DNA from: Actinomycetes bacterium
Lineage (GTDB): Bacteria; Actinomycetota; Actinomycetes; Propionibacteriales; Nocardioidaceae
DNA: 34,614 bases
Direction of reading: 5' to 3'
Assembly (NCBI GenBank): GCA_023417775.1
Contig: JAEZEJ010000010.1
Span: 1 to 34,614 of the forward strand
Part shown: piece after piece, positions 17,335 to 24,681 of the stretch
How positions within the stretch are numbered: the first letter of the stretch is position 1
Layout: each line of letters begins with the position of its first letter
The notes under the pieces: model-generated
Databases searched by the model: none
Seen by the model: only the letters and a program-made list of their open reading frames with translations
What the model was told of the DNA's origin: nothing
Translations under genes and position numbers: made by a program

Positions 17335-19311
17335 ATGCCTGACAAGCCCTGGGTGATGCGCACCTATGCCGGTCACAGCTCCGCCGCGGAGTCGAATGCG
17401 CTGTACCGTCGCAACCTCGCGAAGGGGCAGACCGGTCTCTCGGTCGCCTTCGACCTGCCGACGCAGACCGGCTACGACCCCGATCACGTGCTGTCACGCG
17501 GCGAGGTCGGCAAGGTCGGCGTGCCGATCCCGCACCTGGGTGCCATGCGCCGCCTCTTCCAGGACATCCCGCTCGGCGAGATGAACACCTCGATGACGAT
17601 CAATGCCACGGCGATGTGGCTGCTGTCGATGTATCAGGTGGCCGCCGAGGAGCAGGGCGTCGATGCCGACTCGCTGGCCGGCACCACGCAGAACGACATC
17701 ATCAAGGAGTACCTCTCGCGCGGGACCTATGTCTTCCCGCCGGAGGCCTCGATGCGCTTGACCACCGACATGATCGCCTACACGGTCAACAACATCCCCA
17801 AGTGGAACCCGCTGAACATCTCCAGCTACCACCTGCAGGAGGCCGGGGCCACCCCGGTGCAGGAGCTGGCCTTCTCGTTGTCGACCGCGATCGCGGTGCT
17901 CGACGCGGTGAAGGACTCCGGACAGGTTCCCGATGACAAGTTCGAGAAGGTCGTCGGACGCATCTCGTTCTTCGTCAACTCCGGGGTGCGATTCGTGGAG
18001 GAGATGTGCAAGATGCGCGCCTTCACCGCGCTGTGGGAGGAGATCACCCGCGAGCGGTACGGCGTGACCGAGGAGAAGATGCGCCGTTTCCGCTACGGCG
18101 TGCAGGTCAACTCCCTCGGACTGACCGAGGCGCAGCCGGAGAACAATGTCCAGCGCATCGTCCTGGAGATGCTGGGCGTCACGCTGAGCAAGCGCGCCCG
18201 GGCCCGCGCCGTGCAGCTGCCCGCCTGGAACGAGGCGCTCGGACTCCCGCGGCCGTGGGATCAGCAGTGGTCGCTGCGTCTGCAGCAGGTGCTGGCCTTC
18301 GAGTCCGATCTGCTGGAGTACGAGGACATCTTCGACGGCTCGCACGTCATCGAGGCCAAGGTGAACGAGCTCATCGAGGGCGCCAAGGCCGAGATCGACC
18401 GGGTGCAGGCGATGGGCGGCGCGGTGGCCGCGGTCGAGTCGGGGTATATGAAGCAGGCGCTGGTCTCCTCGCACGCCGAGCGTCGCGCGCGGATCGAGAA
18501 CGGCGAGATCAAGGTCGTGGGCGTCAACTCCTATACCGAGACCGAGCCCTCGCCGCTCACCGAGGATCTCGATGCCGCGATCATGGTCGCCGATCCGCAG
18601 GCTGAGGCCAATGCGGTCGCCGATGTGCAGCAGTGGCGCTCGCAGCGCGACCAGCAGGTCGTCGATGAGGCGCTCGCTCGGGTGCAGTCGGTTGCCAAGA
18701 CCGATGAGAACCTCATGGAGGCGACCCTCGCGGCAGTCCGCGCGGGCGCGACCGTGGGGGAGTGGTCCGGTGCGCTGCGCGAGGTCTTCGGCGAGTACCG
18801 CGCTCCCACCGGTGTGGGCGGCGTCGTGGGAGTCACCGAGGCCGGTGCGGAGCTGACGGCCGTGCGCGAAGAGGTCCGGCGCACGGGCGAGGAGCTCGGC
18901 GGCCGACGGCTGCGGTTCCTCGTCGGCAAGCCGGGTCTCGACGGTCACTCCAATGGGGCCGAGCAGGTGGCGGTCCGTGCCCGCGATGCCGGATTCGAGG
19001 TCATCTACCAGGGCATCCGGCTGACCCCCGATCAGATCGTCTCCGCGGCCGTGGCCGAGGATGTCGACGTGGTGGGTCTGTCGATCCTGTCGGGATCGCA
19101 CATGGAGCTCGTGCCGGAGGTCCAGCGCGGGTTGAACGAGGCCGGCGTCGACAATGTGCCGATCATCGTGGGCGGGATCATCCCCGACTCCGACGGGCGC
19201 AAGCTCGAGGCGGCCGGTATCGCGGCGGTCTTCACGCCCAAGGACTTCGGCATGACCGACATCATGGGTCGCGTGGTCGCGGAGATCCGTAAGGCCAACG
19301 GCCTGGACTGA
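17335..19311 (+). CDS. meaA: Ethylmalonyl-CoA mutase (MeaA), adenosylcobalamin-dependent
   Basis: Converts (2R)-ethylmalonyl-CoA to (2S)-methylsuccinyl-CoA by radical rearrangement. The 658-residue single chain joins a TIM-barrel substrate domain (1 to about 500) and a C-terminal B12 domain. The cobalt-ligand motif is DGHSNG with His538, followed by SGSHMELVPEV and GGIIPD. The N-terminal TYAGHSSAAESNALYRRNLA is the MeaA-type version of the mutase substrate entry. Methylmalonyl-CoA mutases are usually longer and differ here. Its linkage to ccr, the epimerase, cobO and meaB supports ethylmalonyl-CoA as the substrate. Divergent from the TetR gene, start at 17335. Confidence 0.93.
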   Translation: MPDKPWVMRTYAGHSSAAESNALYRRNLAKGQTGLSVAFDLPTQTGYDPDHVLSRGEVGKVGVPIPHLGAMRRLFQDIPLGEMNTSMTINATAMWLLSMYQVAAEEQGVDADSLAGTTQNDIIKEYLSRGTYVFPPEASMRLTTDMIAYTVNNIPKWNPLNISSYHLQEAGATPVQELAFSLSTAIAVLDAVKDSGQVPDDKFEKVVGRISFFVNSGVRFVEEMCKMRAFTALWEEITRERYGVTEEKMRRFRYGVQVNSLGLTEAQPENNVQRIVLEMLGVTLSKRARARAVQLPAWNEALGLPRPWDQQWSLRLQQVLAFESDLLEYEDIFDGSHVIEAKVNELIEGAKAEIDRVQAMGGAVAAVESGYMKQALVSSHAERRARIENGEIKVVGVNSYTETEPSPLTEDLDAAIMVADPQAEANAVADVQQWRSQRDQQVVDEALARVQSVAKTDENLMEATLAAVRAGATVGEWSGALREVFGEYRAPTGVGGVVGVTEAGAELTAVREEVRRTGEELGGRRLRFLVGKPGLDGHSNGAEQVAVRARDAGFEVIYQGIRLTPDQIVSAAVAEDVDVVGLSILSGSHMELVPEVQRGLNEAGVDNVPIIVGGIIPDSDGRKLEAAGIAAVFTPKDFGMTDIMGRVVAEIRKANGLD

Positions 19312-19323
19312 CCCCTGGTGGGT

Positions 19324-19563
19324 TCAGGCGGCGAGGGCAGCCGATTTCCTCTTGGCCTTCTTGCCCGATGAGCCCTTCTTGTCCTTCTTCTTGCCCTTGT
19401 TCTTCTTGTCCTTCTTGGGCAGCGGCGAGCCATCCGCCAGCACCAGCCGTCGTTTCTTGACGGTGTACTCTGCGGGGAGGGTGCCCTCCTTGAGCATGCG
19501 CAAGGGACACCGCTTGCAACGCGGTGTGCTCTCGCAGCACTTGCGTTTCGGTGGCTTGGGCAC
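19324..19563 (-). CDS. Small Cys-cluster, lysine-tailed protein of unknown function
   Basis: 79 residues. The N-terminal KRKCCESTPRCKRCPLRM carries four cysteines that could bind zinc, iron-sulfur or another metal. The C-terminal half (about 50-75) is mostly lysine with Asp, Gly and Ser, and could bind nucleic acid. I recall similar short proteins in other actinomycetes but no function. The GTG start is 7 nt after the minus-strand -10 TACCGT (19571-19576), so it is leaderless. It is divergent from ferritin and shares an iron-box-like operator with it. Its 3' end is 12 nt from the meaA stop (convergent). Confidence 0.75.
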   Translation of the reverse strand: MPKPPKRKCCESTPRCKRCPLRMLKEGTLPAEYTVKKRRLVLADGSPLPKKDKKNKGKKKDKKGSSGKKAKRKSAALAA

Positions 19564-19585
19564 GAGGTGAACGGTACCAGCGAAC

Positions 19586-19605
19586 AGGTGAGCCTCGCCT
19601 CACCT
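19586..19605. promoter_or_regulatory. IdeR/DtxR-like iron box between the Cys-Lys gene and ferritin
   Basis: AGGTGAG, CCTCGC, CTCACCT: 7-bp perfect arms. The left part, AGGTGAGCCTCGCCT, also resembles the 19-bp DtxR/IdeR consensus (AGGTTAGGCTAACCT core). The box lies 21 nt before the ferritin ATG and over the -35 region of the divergent small gene. IdeR activates ferritin and represses uptake genes in mycobacteria. Confidence 0.6.
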
Positions 19606-19625
19606 CGAAGACAGGAGAAGCAGTC

Positions 19626-20150
19626 ATGGCAGCACCCGCCTTCGTCGAGAAGCTGCAGGAGCAGATCGGTCACGAGTTCGCGGCGCATCAGCAGTATGTG
19701 GCAATCGCGACGTACTACGACGCCCTGACCATGCCGCAGATGGCCGCCCTGTTCTACGCGCAGGCGCTCGAGGAGCGCGATCACGCGATGATGATGGTGC
19801 AGTACCTCCTGGATGCCGACGAGCAGGTGGTCATCCCGGCCCTCGACGCGCCCCAGATGGACTTCGCCGATGTCGTGTCTCCGGTGGAGCTCGCGCTGGC
19901 GCAGGAGAAGCGGGTCACCGACCAGATCAACGAGCTCACGCGCGTGGCGCGCGAGGCATCGGACTTCGCCTCGGACCAGTTCATGCAGTGGTTCATCAAG
20001 GAGCAGGTCGAGGAGGTCGCCACGATGAGCGATCTGCTCGCCGTGGTCACGCGCTCGAAGGACGATCTGGAGCGCATCGAGGACTGGGTCGCTCGCGAGG
20101 ACTCCGGGCCCGACTCCGATCCGATGGCCCCGCCGGTCGCCGGCGCCTGA
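19626..20150 (+). CDS. Ferritin (BfrB-like iron storage protein)
   Basis: Oxidises Fe2+ and stores iron in a 24-subunit shell. The 174 residues form a four-helix bundle with ferroxidase ligands Glu17 (IGHEFAAHQQY), Glu50 and His53 (LEERDH), and a further Glu/Gln set in LAQEKRVTDQIN and FIKEQVEEV. The heme-binding methionine of bacterioferritin is not evident, so it is classed as ferritin. I chose ATG 19626 from AGGAG 8 nt upstream. The iron-box-like palindrome in front suggests IdeR control. Confidence 0.93.
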   Translation: MAAPAFVEKLQEQIGHEFAAHQQYVAIATYYDALTMPQMAALFYAQALEERDHAMMMVQYLLDADEQVVIPALDAPQMDFADVVSPVELALAQEKRVTDQINELTRVAREASDFASDQFMQWFIKEQVEEVATMSDLLAVVTRSKDDLERIEDWVAREDSGPDSDPMAPPVAGA

Positions 20151-20163
20151 TCGCTGTCGTAGA

Positions 20164-20213
20164 GCGGTGGGTGACCCACCTCCGGCGGCGCTGAGAGGTG
20201 CCTGACCCACCGC
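20164..20213. terminator. Inverted-repeat structure between ferritin and nucS
   Basis: GCGGTGGGT (20164-20172) pairs with ACCCACCGC (20205-20213), with a further CACCTC pairing inside. Two 15-nt palindromes are embedded: GGTGGGTGACCCACC (20166-20180) and the imperfect GGTGCCTGACCCACC (20197-20211). It sits between convergent genes and can serve as a two-way terminator. A related palindrome is at 28118. Confidence 0.6.
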
Positions 20214-20228
20214 CGACCGGAGCGAGTG

Positions 20229-20906
20229 TCAGAAGAGGCGCAAGGACGGGTCGTCGATGCCGCGGAGCTCGTCGTAGTTCACGACGACGCAGCGGATGCC
20301 GCGGTCCTCGGCGAGTACCCGCGCCTGCGGCTTGATCTCCTGGGCCGCGAAGACGCCGCGTACCGGGCGCAGCTGCGGATCGCGGTTCATGAGCTCCAGA
20401 TACCGCGTCAGCTGCTCGACCCCGTCGATCTCGCCACGTCGCTTGATCTCCACGGCCACCGAGGCGCCGGCGGCATCGCGACACAGCAGATCCACCGGGC
20501 CGATCGCGGTCATGTACTCGCGGCGCACCAGCGACATACCCTCGCCGAGGGTCGTCGTGTGCTCGGCCAGCAGCTCCTGGAGGTGCTTCTCGACCCCGTC
20601 CTTGCGGAGACCGGGGTCGATCCCGAGATCATGCGAGGTGTCGTGGAAGACCTCCTCGATCCGGATCCGCAGCGTGTCATCGGACTTGGCCGCCGACACC
20701 GTCCACTCGGCGACTCCGTCCTCGGCGATCTCCTCGCGCAGCGTGCACGGCGGGCTCATCCAGTTGAGCGGCTTATAGGAGCCGCCGTCGGAGTGCACCA
20801 GGACCGATCCATCGGCCTTGACCATGATGACGCGTGTCGCCAGCGGCAGATGGGCGGTCAGCCGGCCGGCGTAGTCGACCTGGCAGCGAGCGATGACGAC
20901 TCTCAA
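20229..20906 (-). CDS. nucS: Mismatch-specific endonuclease NucS (EndoMS)
   Basis: Cuts both strands at G-T, G-G and T-T mismatches; it replaces MutS-MutL mismatch repair in most actinomycetes. The 225 residues have the N-terminal dimerisation domain (RVVIARCQVDYAGRLTAHLP) and a C-terminal nuclease with the catalytic Asp and ExK set in VDLLCRDAAGASVAVEIKRR. The tail DDPSLRLF matches the sliding-clamp-binding C-terminus of NucS. The start is a TTG at 20906 with GAGAGGGAGA upstream; no ATG or GTG fits the conserved beginning. Divergent from the dehydrogenase gene. Confidence 0.95.
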   Translation of the reverse strand: MRVVIARCQVDYAGRLTAHLPLATRVIMVKADGSVLVHSDGGSYKPLNWMSPPCTLREEIAEDGVAEWTVSAAKSDDTLRIRIEEVFHDTSHDLGIDPGLRKDGVEKHLQELLAEHTTTLGEGMSLVRREYMTAIGPVDLLCRDAAGASVAVEIKRRGEIDGVEQLTRYLELMNRDPQLRPVRGVFAAQEIKPQARVLAEDRGIRCVVVNYDELRGIDDPSLRLF

Positions 20907-20942
20907 CGTGGAGTCTCCCTCTCAGTCGGGTGTGGTGTGGGC

Positions 20943-20971
20943 TACTGTTTGCTACCAGTCGGTAACCGACT
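20943..20971 (+). promoter_or_regulatory. Promoter and palindromic operator of the 3-hydroxyacyl-CoA dehydrogenase gene
   Basis: The -10 candidate TACTGT (20943-20948) is followed, over the predicted transcription start, by AGTCGGT-A-ACCGACT (20957-20971), 7-bp perfect arms, flanked further out by GTTTG and CAAAC. The form is typical of a TetR-type repressor site. AAGGAG (20988-20993) is the ribosome binding site. Confidence 0.6.
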
Positions 20972-21001
20972 CGTGGACAAACCGCCTAAGGAGACTAAAG
21001 C

Positions 21002-22192
21002 ATGCAGGACATCGTGGACCGCATCGTGGCCGACGATCAGGGCGGGCGCCTGGCCCGGACGCTGCTCTATCCCTACCTCAATCATGCCGCGACGATGTTC
21101 GGCAGCGGCTACGCGACCGCCGCCGATATCGACGCCGGCATGATCTTCGGCTGCGGCTACCCGGTCGGGCCCCTCACCCTGATCGACGCCCTCGGCGCCG
21201 AGACCGTGGTCGCCGGCCTGGGGGAGCTGCACGCACGCACCGGCGATCCGCTGCACGAGCCCGCCGAGGTGCTGACGCGCCATGCATCCGGCGACGGCTC
21301 CTTCTCCGCGGACCCGAATGCCGAGACGGCGGATCCCTCGCTCGCACGGCCGATCTCCACGGTCGGCGTCGTCGGCACCGGCACCATGGCCTCCGGCATC
21401 GTCGAGGTCTTCGCCAAGTCCGGTTACGACGTCGTCTACATCGGGCGCGGCCAGGACAAGGTGGAGGGTGTCCTCGCGCGGATCACCAAGAGCCTCGACA
21501 AGGCGATCAGCCGAGGCAAGCTCGATGAGGACGGCAAGTCCGATGTTCTCGGCCGGCTGACCGGATCGACCGAGCGCGAGGCGCTCGGCGATGCCGACAT
21601 CGTCGTCGAGGCCATCGCCGAGGATCTGGACATCAAGCTCGAGCTCTTCCGCGATCTCGACCGCATCTGCAAGCCCGGCGCCATCCTCGCGACCACCACC
21701 TCCTCGCTCTCGATCGCTCAGTGCGCCGAGGTGACCTCGCGCCCGGGCGACGTGATCGGCATGCACTTCTTCAACCCCGCACCGGTCATGAAGCTGGTCG
21801 AGGTCGTCACGACCGATGAGACCGCCGCCGATGTCGACGAGACCGTGCGCGCGCTGTGCCTCGCGGTGGGCAAGCACCCGGTCTCCTGCGGCGACCGCGC
21901 CGGATTCATCGTCAACGCGCTGCTGTTCCCCTATCTGAACGACGCGATCCGGCTGCACGAGGCCGAGGGCCTGTCCCTGGAGGAGATCGACGAGGCGATG
22001 AAGGCCACCGGTCTGCCGATGGGGCCGTTCGAGCTGCTCGATGTCGTCGGCAACGATGTCTCGCTGGCCATCCAGCAGACCCTCGTCGGCGCCTTCGGCC
22101 ATGAGGGCTGGCAGCCCGCCCCCACCCTGGAGAAGGCCGTCGCCGAGGGCAAGCTCGGCCGCAAGACCAAGGAAGGCTTCCACACCTACTGA
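21002..22192 (+). CDS. 3-hydroxybutyryl-CoA dehydrogenase with an extra N-terminal domain
   Basis: Interconverts acetoacetyl-CoA and 3-hydroxybutyryl-CoA with NAD(P)H. It has 396 residues against about 285 for the usual enzyme. Residues about 19-69 (LLYPYLNHA, DIDAGMIFGCGYPVGPLTLID) resemble the enzyme's own C-terminal domain at about 304-353 (LLFPYLNDA, EIDEAMKATGLPMGPFELLD). The NAD domain starts at about 120 with GTGTMASG; catalytic His255 (MHFFNPAP) and Glu267 (LVEVV) are present. Order: C-like domain, NAD domain, C domain. ATG 21002 has AAGGAG 8 nt upstream and a palindromic operator. Fits between thiolase and Ccr in the pathway. Confidence 0.88.
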   Translation: MQDIVDRIVADDQGGRLARTLLYPYLNHAATMFGSGYATAADIDAGMIFGCGYPVGPLTLIDALGAETVVAGLGELHARTGDPLHEPAEVLTRHASGDGSFSADPNAETADPSLARPISTVGVVGTGTMASGIVEVFAKSGYDVVYIGRGQDKVEGVLARITKSLDKAISRGKLDEDGKSDVLGRLTGSTEREALGDADIVVEAIAEDLDIKLELFRDLDRICKPGAILATTTSSLSIAQCAEVTSRPGDVIGMHFFNPAPVMKLVEVVTTDETAADVDETVRALCLAVGKHPVSCGDRAGFIVNALLFPYLNDAIRLHEAEGLSLEEIDEAMKATGLPMGPFELLDVVGNDVSLAIQQTLVGAFGHEGWQPAPTLEKAVAEGKLGRKTKEGFHTY

Positions 22193-22205
22193 GCCCTCAC
22201 CGAGG

Positions 22206-22287
22206 GCGGTAGTCCATCAACTCTACGCACGATGCGGCGGTAGCCGGTCAACCTCTCGCGCGCCCGATGAGGTTGGCCGACTACCGC
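22206..22287. repeat. Three-unit intergenic repeat with hairpin
   Basis: Two direct units start GCGGTAGTCCATCAACTC (22206-22223) and GCGGTAGCCGGTCAACCTC (22237-22255). A third, inverted unit is GAGGTTGGCCGACTACCGC (22269-22287). Units two and three pair over 17 of 19 positions with a 13-nt loop. It follows the dehydrogenase stop by 13 nt and could act as terminator or REP-like element. Confidence 0.65.
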
Positions 22288-22308
22288 TGTTCGCTCGTCA
22301 TGGACTCG

Positions 22309-22314
22309 TACGAT
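22309..22314 (+). promoter_or_regulatory. -10 box of leaderless small zinc-type protein gene
   Basis: TACGAT ends 6 nt before ATG 22321. This favours 22321 over the in-frame ATGs at 22267 and 22300, which lie upstream of the predicted transcript start and, for 22267, in the repeat. Confidence 0.55.
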
Positions 22315-22320
22315 GGGGGC

Positions 22321-22608
22321 ATGTCCCGACGCAAAGCCGCTGCCGCCCGCGCGCAGCGCCGCGTCGGTCCACCCGGCGCGCGGCCGGGCACCGAACGCCT
22401 GGAGACCAAGCGTGACGGCGGTTGGTGGGTGCGGTCGCTCACCGGGTCATCCTCGACCAAGGCCTATACCTGTCCGGGCTGTCTCCAGCCGATCCGTCCG
22501 GCTACGCCGCATGTGGTCGTCTGGCCCGAGATCAAGCCGCTGCTCGCCGCCGACGCGCTCGACGAGCGCCGGCACTGGCACACCGACTGCTGGCGTCGCC
22601 ACCCCTGA
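22321..22608 (+). CDS. Small putative zinc-binding protein, actinobacterial, unknown function
   Basis: 95 residues. A basic N-terminus (MSRRKAAAARAQRR) precedes a compact domain with CPGC (about 51-54), a histidine in PHVVVW, and a C-terminal HWHTDCW set. A Cys2-His/Cys zinc site is therefore likely. The Trp-rich WEIKPLL/RRHWHTDCWRR end recalls HNH-like or treble-clef folds, but no nuclease motif is complete. Similar short proteins occur in other actinomycetes without known function. Leaderless start; convergent with ccr across a strong terminator. Confidence 0.75.
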   Translation: MSRRKAAAARAQRRVGPPGARPGTERLETKRDGGWWVRSLTGSSSTKAYTCPGCLQPIRPATPHVVVWPEIKPLLAADALDERRHWHTDCWRRHP

Positions 22609-22705
22609 CGCGCCGGGGTCGTACCGGGCTGCCGAGCGGCGCACCACTCGGCGGTGTCCGAGGCTGAAAAGGCCCGGAGGCGAGCGGGGCCGCGGCCGGA
22701 CGCGA

Positions 22706-22735
22706 CGAGGCCCGGCCCCCAGGGGCCGGGCCTCG
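22706..22735. terminator. Bidirectional terminator between the small zinc protein gene and ccr
   Basis: A 14-bp perfect GC-rich stem (CGAGGCCCGGCCCC with GGGGCCGGGCCTCG) lies between two convergent genes, 12 nt from the ccr stop codon. Confidence 0.88.
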
Positions 22736-22747
22736 CTCAGGATCCGA

Positions 22748-24085
22748 TCAGATGCCGCGGAAGCGGTTGATCGCCTCCAGGTGCTTGGCGCGCTTCTCGG
22801 TATTGCGGACGCCGAGTCCCTCCTCGGGGGAAAGGGTCAGCACGCCGACCTTGCCCTGATGCTTGTTGTGGTGCACATCGAGGGCCGCCTGGCCGGTCTC
22901 CTCGATCGGGTACACCTTGGACACCGTCGGGTGGATCAGGCCCTTGTCGATGAGCCGGTTGGCCTCGAAGGCCTCACGGTAGTTGGCGAAGTGCGAGCTC
23001 TTGATCTGCTTGAGGTTCATCCACAGGAAGCGGTTGTCGTACTCGTGCATATAGCCCGAGGTCGACGCGCAGGTGATGATCGTGCCGCCCTTGCGCGCCA
23101 CATAGACCGAGGCCCCGAAGGTCTCGCGTCCCGGGTGCTCGAAGACGATGTCGGGATCCTCGCCGCCGGTGAGCTCGCGGATCTTCTTGCCGAAGCGCCG
23201 CCACTCGGACGGGTCCTGGGTGCTCTCGTCCTTCCAGAACTTGTACCCCTCCGCCGACCGGTCGATGACCAGCTCCGCGCCGAGCGATCGGACGATATCG
23301 GCCTTCTCCGGGCTGGAGACCACGCACACCGGGATGGCGCCGCCGTTGAGGGCCATCTGCGTCGCATAGGAGCCGAGGCCGCCGGAGGCCCCCCAGACCA
23401 GCACGACATCGCCCTGCTTCATATTGGCGCCGTTGTGGCTCACCAGCTGGCGGTAGGCGGTCGAGTTCACGAGGCCCGGGCTCGCGGCCTCCTCCCAGGA
23501 GAGGTGGTCGGGCTTGGGCATGAGCTGGTTGGACTTGACGATCGCCAGCTCGGCCAGACCGCCGAAGTTGGTCTCGAAGCCCCAGATGCGCTGCTCGGGA
23601 TCCATCATCGTGTCGTCGTGGCCGTCGGGGCTCTCCAGCTCCACCGAGAGGCAGTGGGCGACGACCTCCGCGCCCGGCTTCCATGCGTTGACACCCGGGC
23701 CCGTGCGGAGCACCACGCCGGCCAGATCGGAGCCGACGATGTGGTACGGCAGATCGTGACGCTTGGTGTACTCCGAGAGCTTGCCGTAGCGCTCGAGGAA
23801 GCGGAACGTCGAGACCGGCTCGAAGATCGAGGTCCAGACCGTGTTGTAGTTGATCGCGCTGGCCATCACGGCCACCAGAGCCTCACCGGGCGCGAGCTCG
23901 GGAAGCGCGACGTCGTCGAGGTGAAGGCTCTTGCGCGGGTCCTTCTCCTTGGTCGCGACGCCCTCGAACATCGTCTCCTCGTCCTTGTGCACGGTGATCG
24001 CGCGGTAGGACTCGGGAAGCTCGATCGTCGCGAACTCGTCGCTGGTCGTGTCGCCCGCCATGATGGCGTCGAGAATGTTCTGCAC
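22748..24085 (-). CDS. ccr: Crotonyl-CoA carboxylase/reductase
   Basis: Key enzyme of the ethylmalonyl-CoA pathway: NADPH-dependent reductive carboxylation of crotonyl-CoA to ethylmalonyl-CoA. The 445-residue protein is a medium-chain dehydrogenase with a WGASGGLGSYATQMA nucleotide motif (about 231-245). The four residues reported to hold CO2 in the Kitasatospora enzyme occur here at the same numbers: Asn81, Phe170, Glu171 and His365. So it should carboxylate and not merely reduce. I chose GTG 24085 with GGAGGA upstream; this start also gives that matching numbering. It is downstream of the epimerase gene by 89 nt, with its own promoter candidate. Confidence 0.96.
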   Translation of the reverse strand: MQNILDAIMAGDTTSDEFATIELPESYRAITVHKDEETMFEGVATKEKDPRKSLHLDDVALPELAPGEALVAVMASAINYNTVWTSIFEPVSTFRFLERYGKLSEYTKRHDLPYHIVGSDLAGVVLRTGPGVNAWKPGAEVVAHCLSVELESPDGHDDTMMDPEQRIWGFETNFGGLAELAIVKSNQLMPKPDHLSWEEAASPGLVNSTAYRQLVSHNGANMKQGDVVLVWGASGGLGSYATQMALNGGAIPVCVVSSPEKADIVRSLGAELVIDRSAEGYKFWKDESTQDPSEWRRFGKKIRELTGGEDPDIVFEHPGRETFGASVYVARKGGTIITCASTSGYMHEYDNRFLWMNLKQIKSSHFANYREAFEANRLIDKGLIHPTVSKVYPIEETGQAALDVHHNKHQGKVGVLTLSPEEGLGVRNTEKRAKHLEAINRFRGI

Positions 24086-24116
24086 GGGTGTCCTCCGGGG
24101 TCGGGGTGTTGCCAGG

Positions 24117-24128
24117 ATGTTACCGACG
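24117..24128 (-). promoter_or_regulatory. ccr promoter candidate with CGTCGGTAACAT
   Basis: On the minus strand TAACAT (24117-24122) is a -10 candidate about 32 nt before GTG 24085. It is embedded in CGTCGGTAACATCC, which resembles the half-site CAGTCGGTAACC before the dehydrogenase gene and GGCGGTAACG before meaA. GTTGC and GCAAC flank it. Confidence 0.4.
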
Positions 24129-24174
24129 AGCAACTTCTCAGGCTACGTTCTCGCCGTGTGACGCAGGTCTCGCG

Positions 24175-24624
24175 TCAGTGACCCGCGGCCGCCGGCTCGA
24201 CGAGCTCGACCAGGACACCGCCGGCGTCCTTGGGGTGGACGAAGTTGACCCGGCTGTCGGAGGTGCCGCGCTTGGGGGCGTCGTACAGCAGCCGGACGCC
24301 GCGGTCGCGCAGGGTCGCCGACACCGCATCGATATCGCTGACCCGGTACGCGAGCTGCTGAATGCCCGGGCCGTTGCGATCGAGGAACTTCGCGATGGTG
24401 GACGAGTCGCTCAGCGGGGCGAGCAGCTGGATGCACGATCCGGAGTCGCCGACGGCGAGCATGGCCTCACGGACGCCCTGCTCCTCGTTCACCTCCTCGT
24501 GGATGGACTCGAGGCCGAAGACGCGAGCGTAGAAGGCGATCGCCTCGTCCAGGTCGGGGACGGCGATGCCGACGTGGTCGATGGCGGTGAGCAGATGGCC
24601 GGGAACAAGAGAATCGCTGGACAT
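24175..24624 (-). CDS. mce: Methylmalonyl/ethylmalonyl-CoA epimerase (VOC family)
   Basis: Interconverts the 2S and 2R forms of methylmalonyl- or ethylmalonyl-CoA, linking Ccr to MeaA. The 149 residues begin LTAIDHVGIAVPDLDEAIAFY, with metal ligand His17, followed by HEEVNEEQGVREAML and HPKDAGGVLVELVEP containing the C-terminal Glu ligand. The usual GxGxHHxA histidines are Gln-Gln here (GPGIQQLAYRV), so one metal ligand may be changed. ATG 24624 lies 6 nt after TACGCT and the transcript is probably leaderless. Divergent from the FMN-type gene and upstream of ccr. Confidence 0.9.
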   Translation of the reverse strand: MSSDSLVPGHLLTAIDHVGIAVPDLDEAIAFYARVFGLESIHEEVNEEQGVREAMLAVGDSGSCIQLLAPLSDSSTIAKFLDRNGPGIQQLAYRVSDIDAVSATLRDRGVRLLYDAPKRGTSDSRVNFVHPKDAGGVLVELVEPAAAGH

Positions 24625-24630
24625 GCTCGC

Positions 24631-24675
24631 AGCGTAATGCAGCCCACATCCATGACCCCTCGGGTGGAGGACAAT
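24631..24675. promoter_or_regulatory. Divergent leaderless promoter pair for mce and FMN-protein gene
   Basis: Minus-strand TACGCT (24631-24636) is 6 nt before the mce ATG, and plus-strand GACAAT (24670-24675) is 6 nt before ATG 24682. The two -35 regions must overlap in the roughly 33 nt between them, so the genes probably compete for polymerase or share control. Confidence 0.5.
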
Positions 24676-24681
24676 GGGGAG

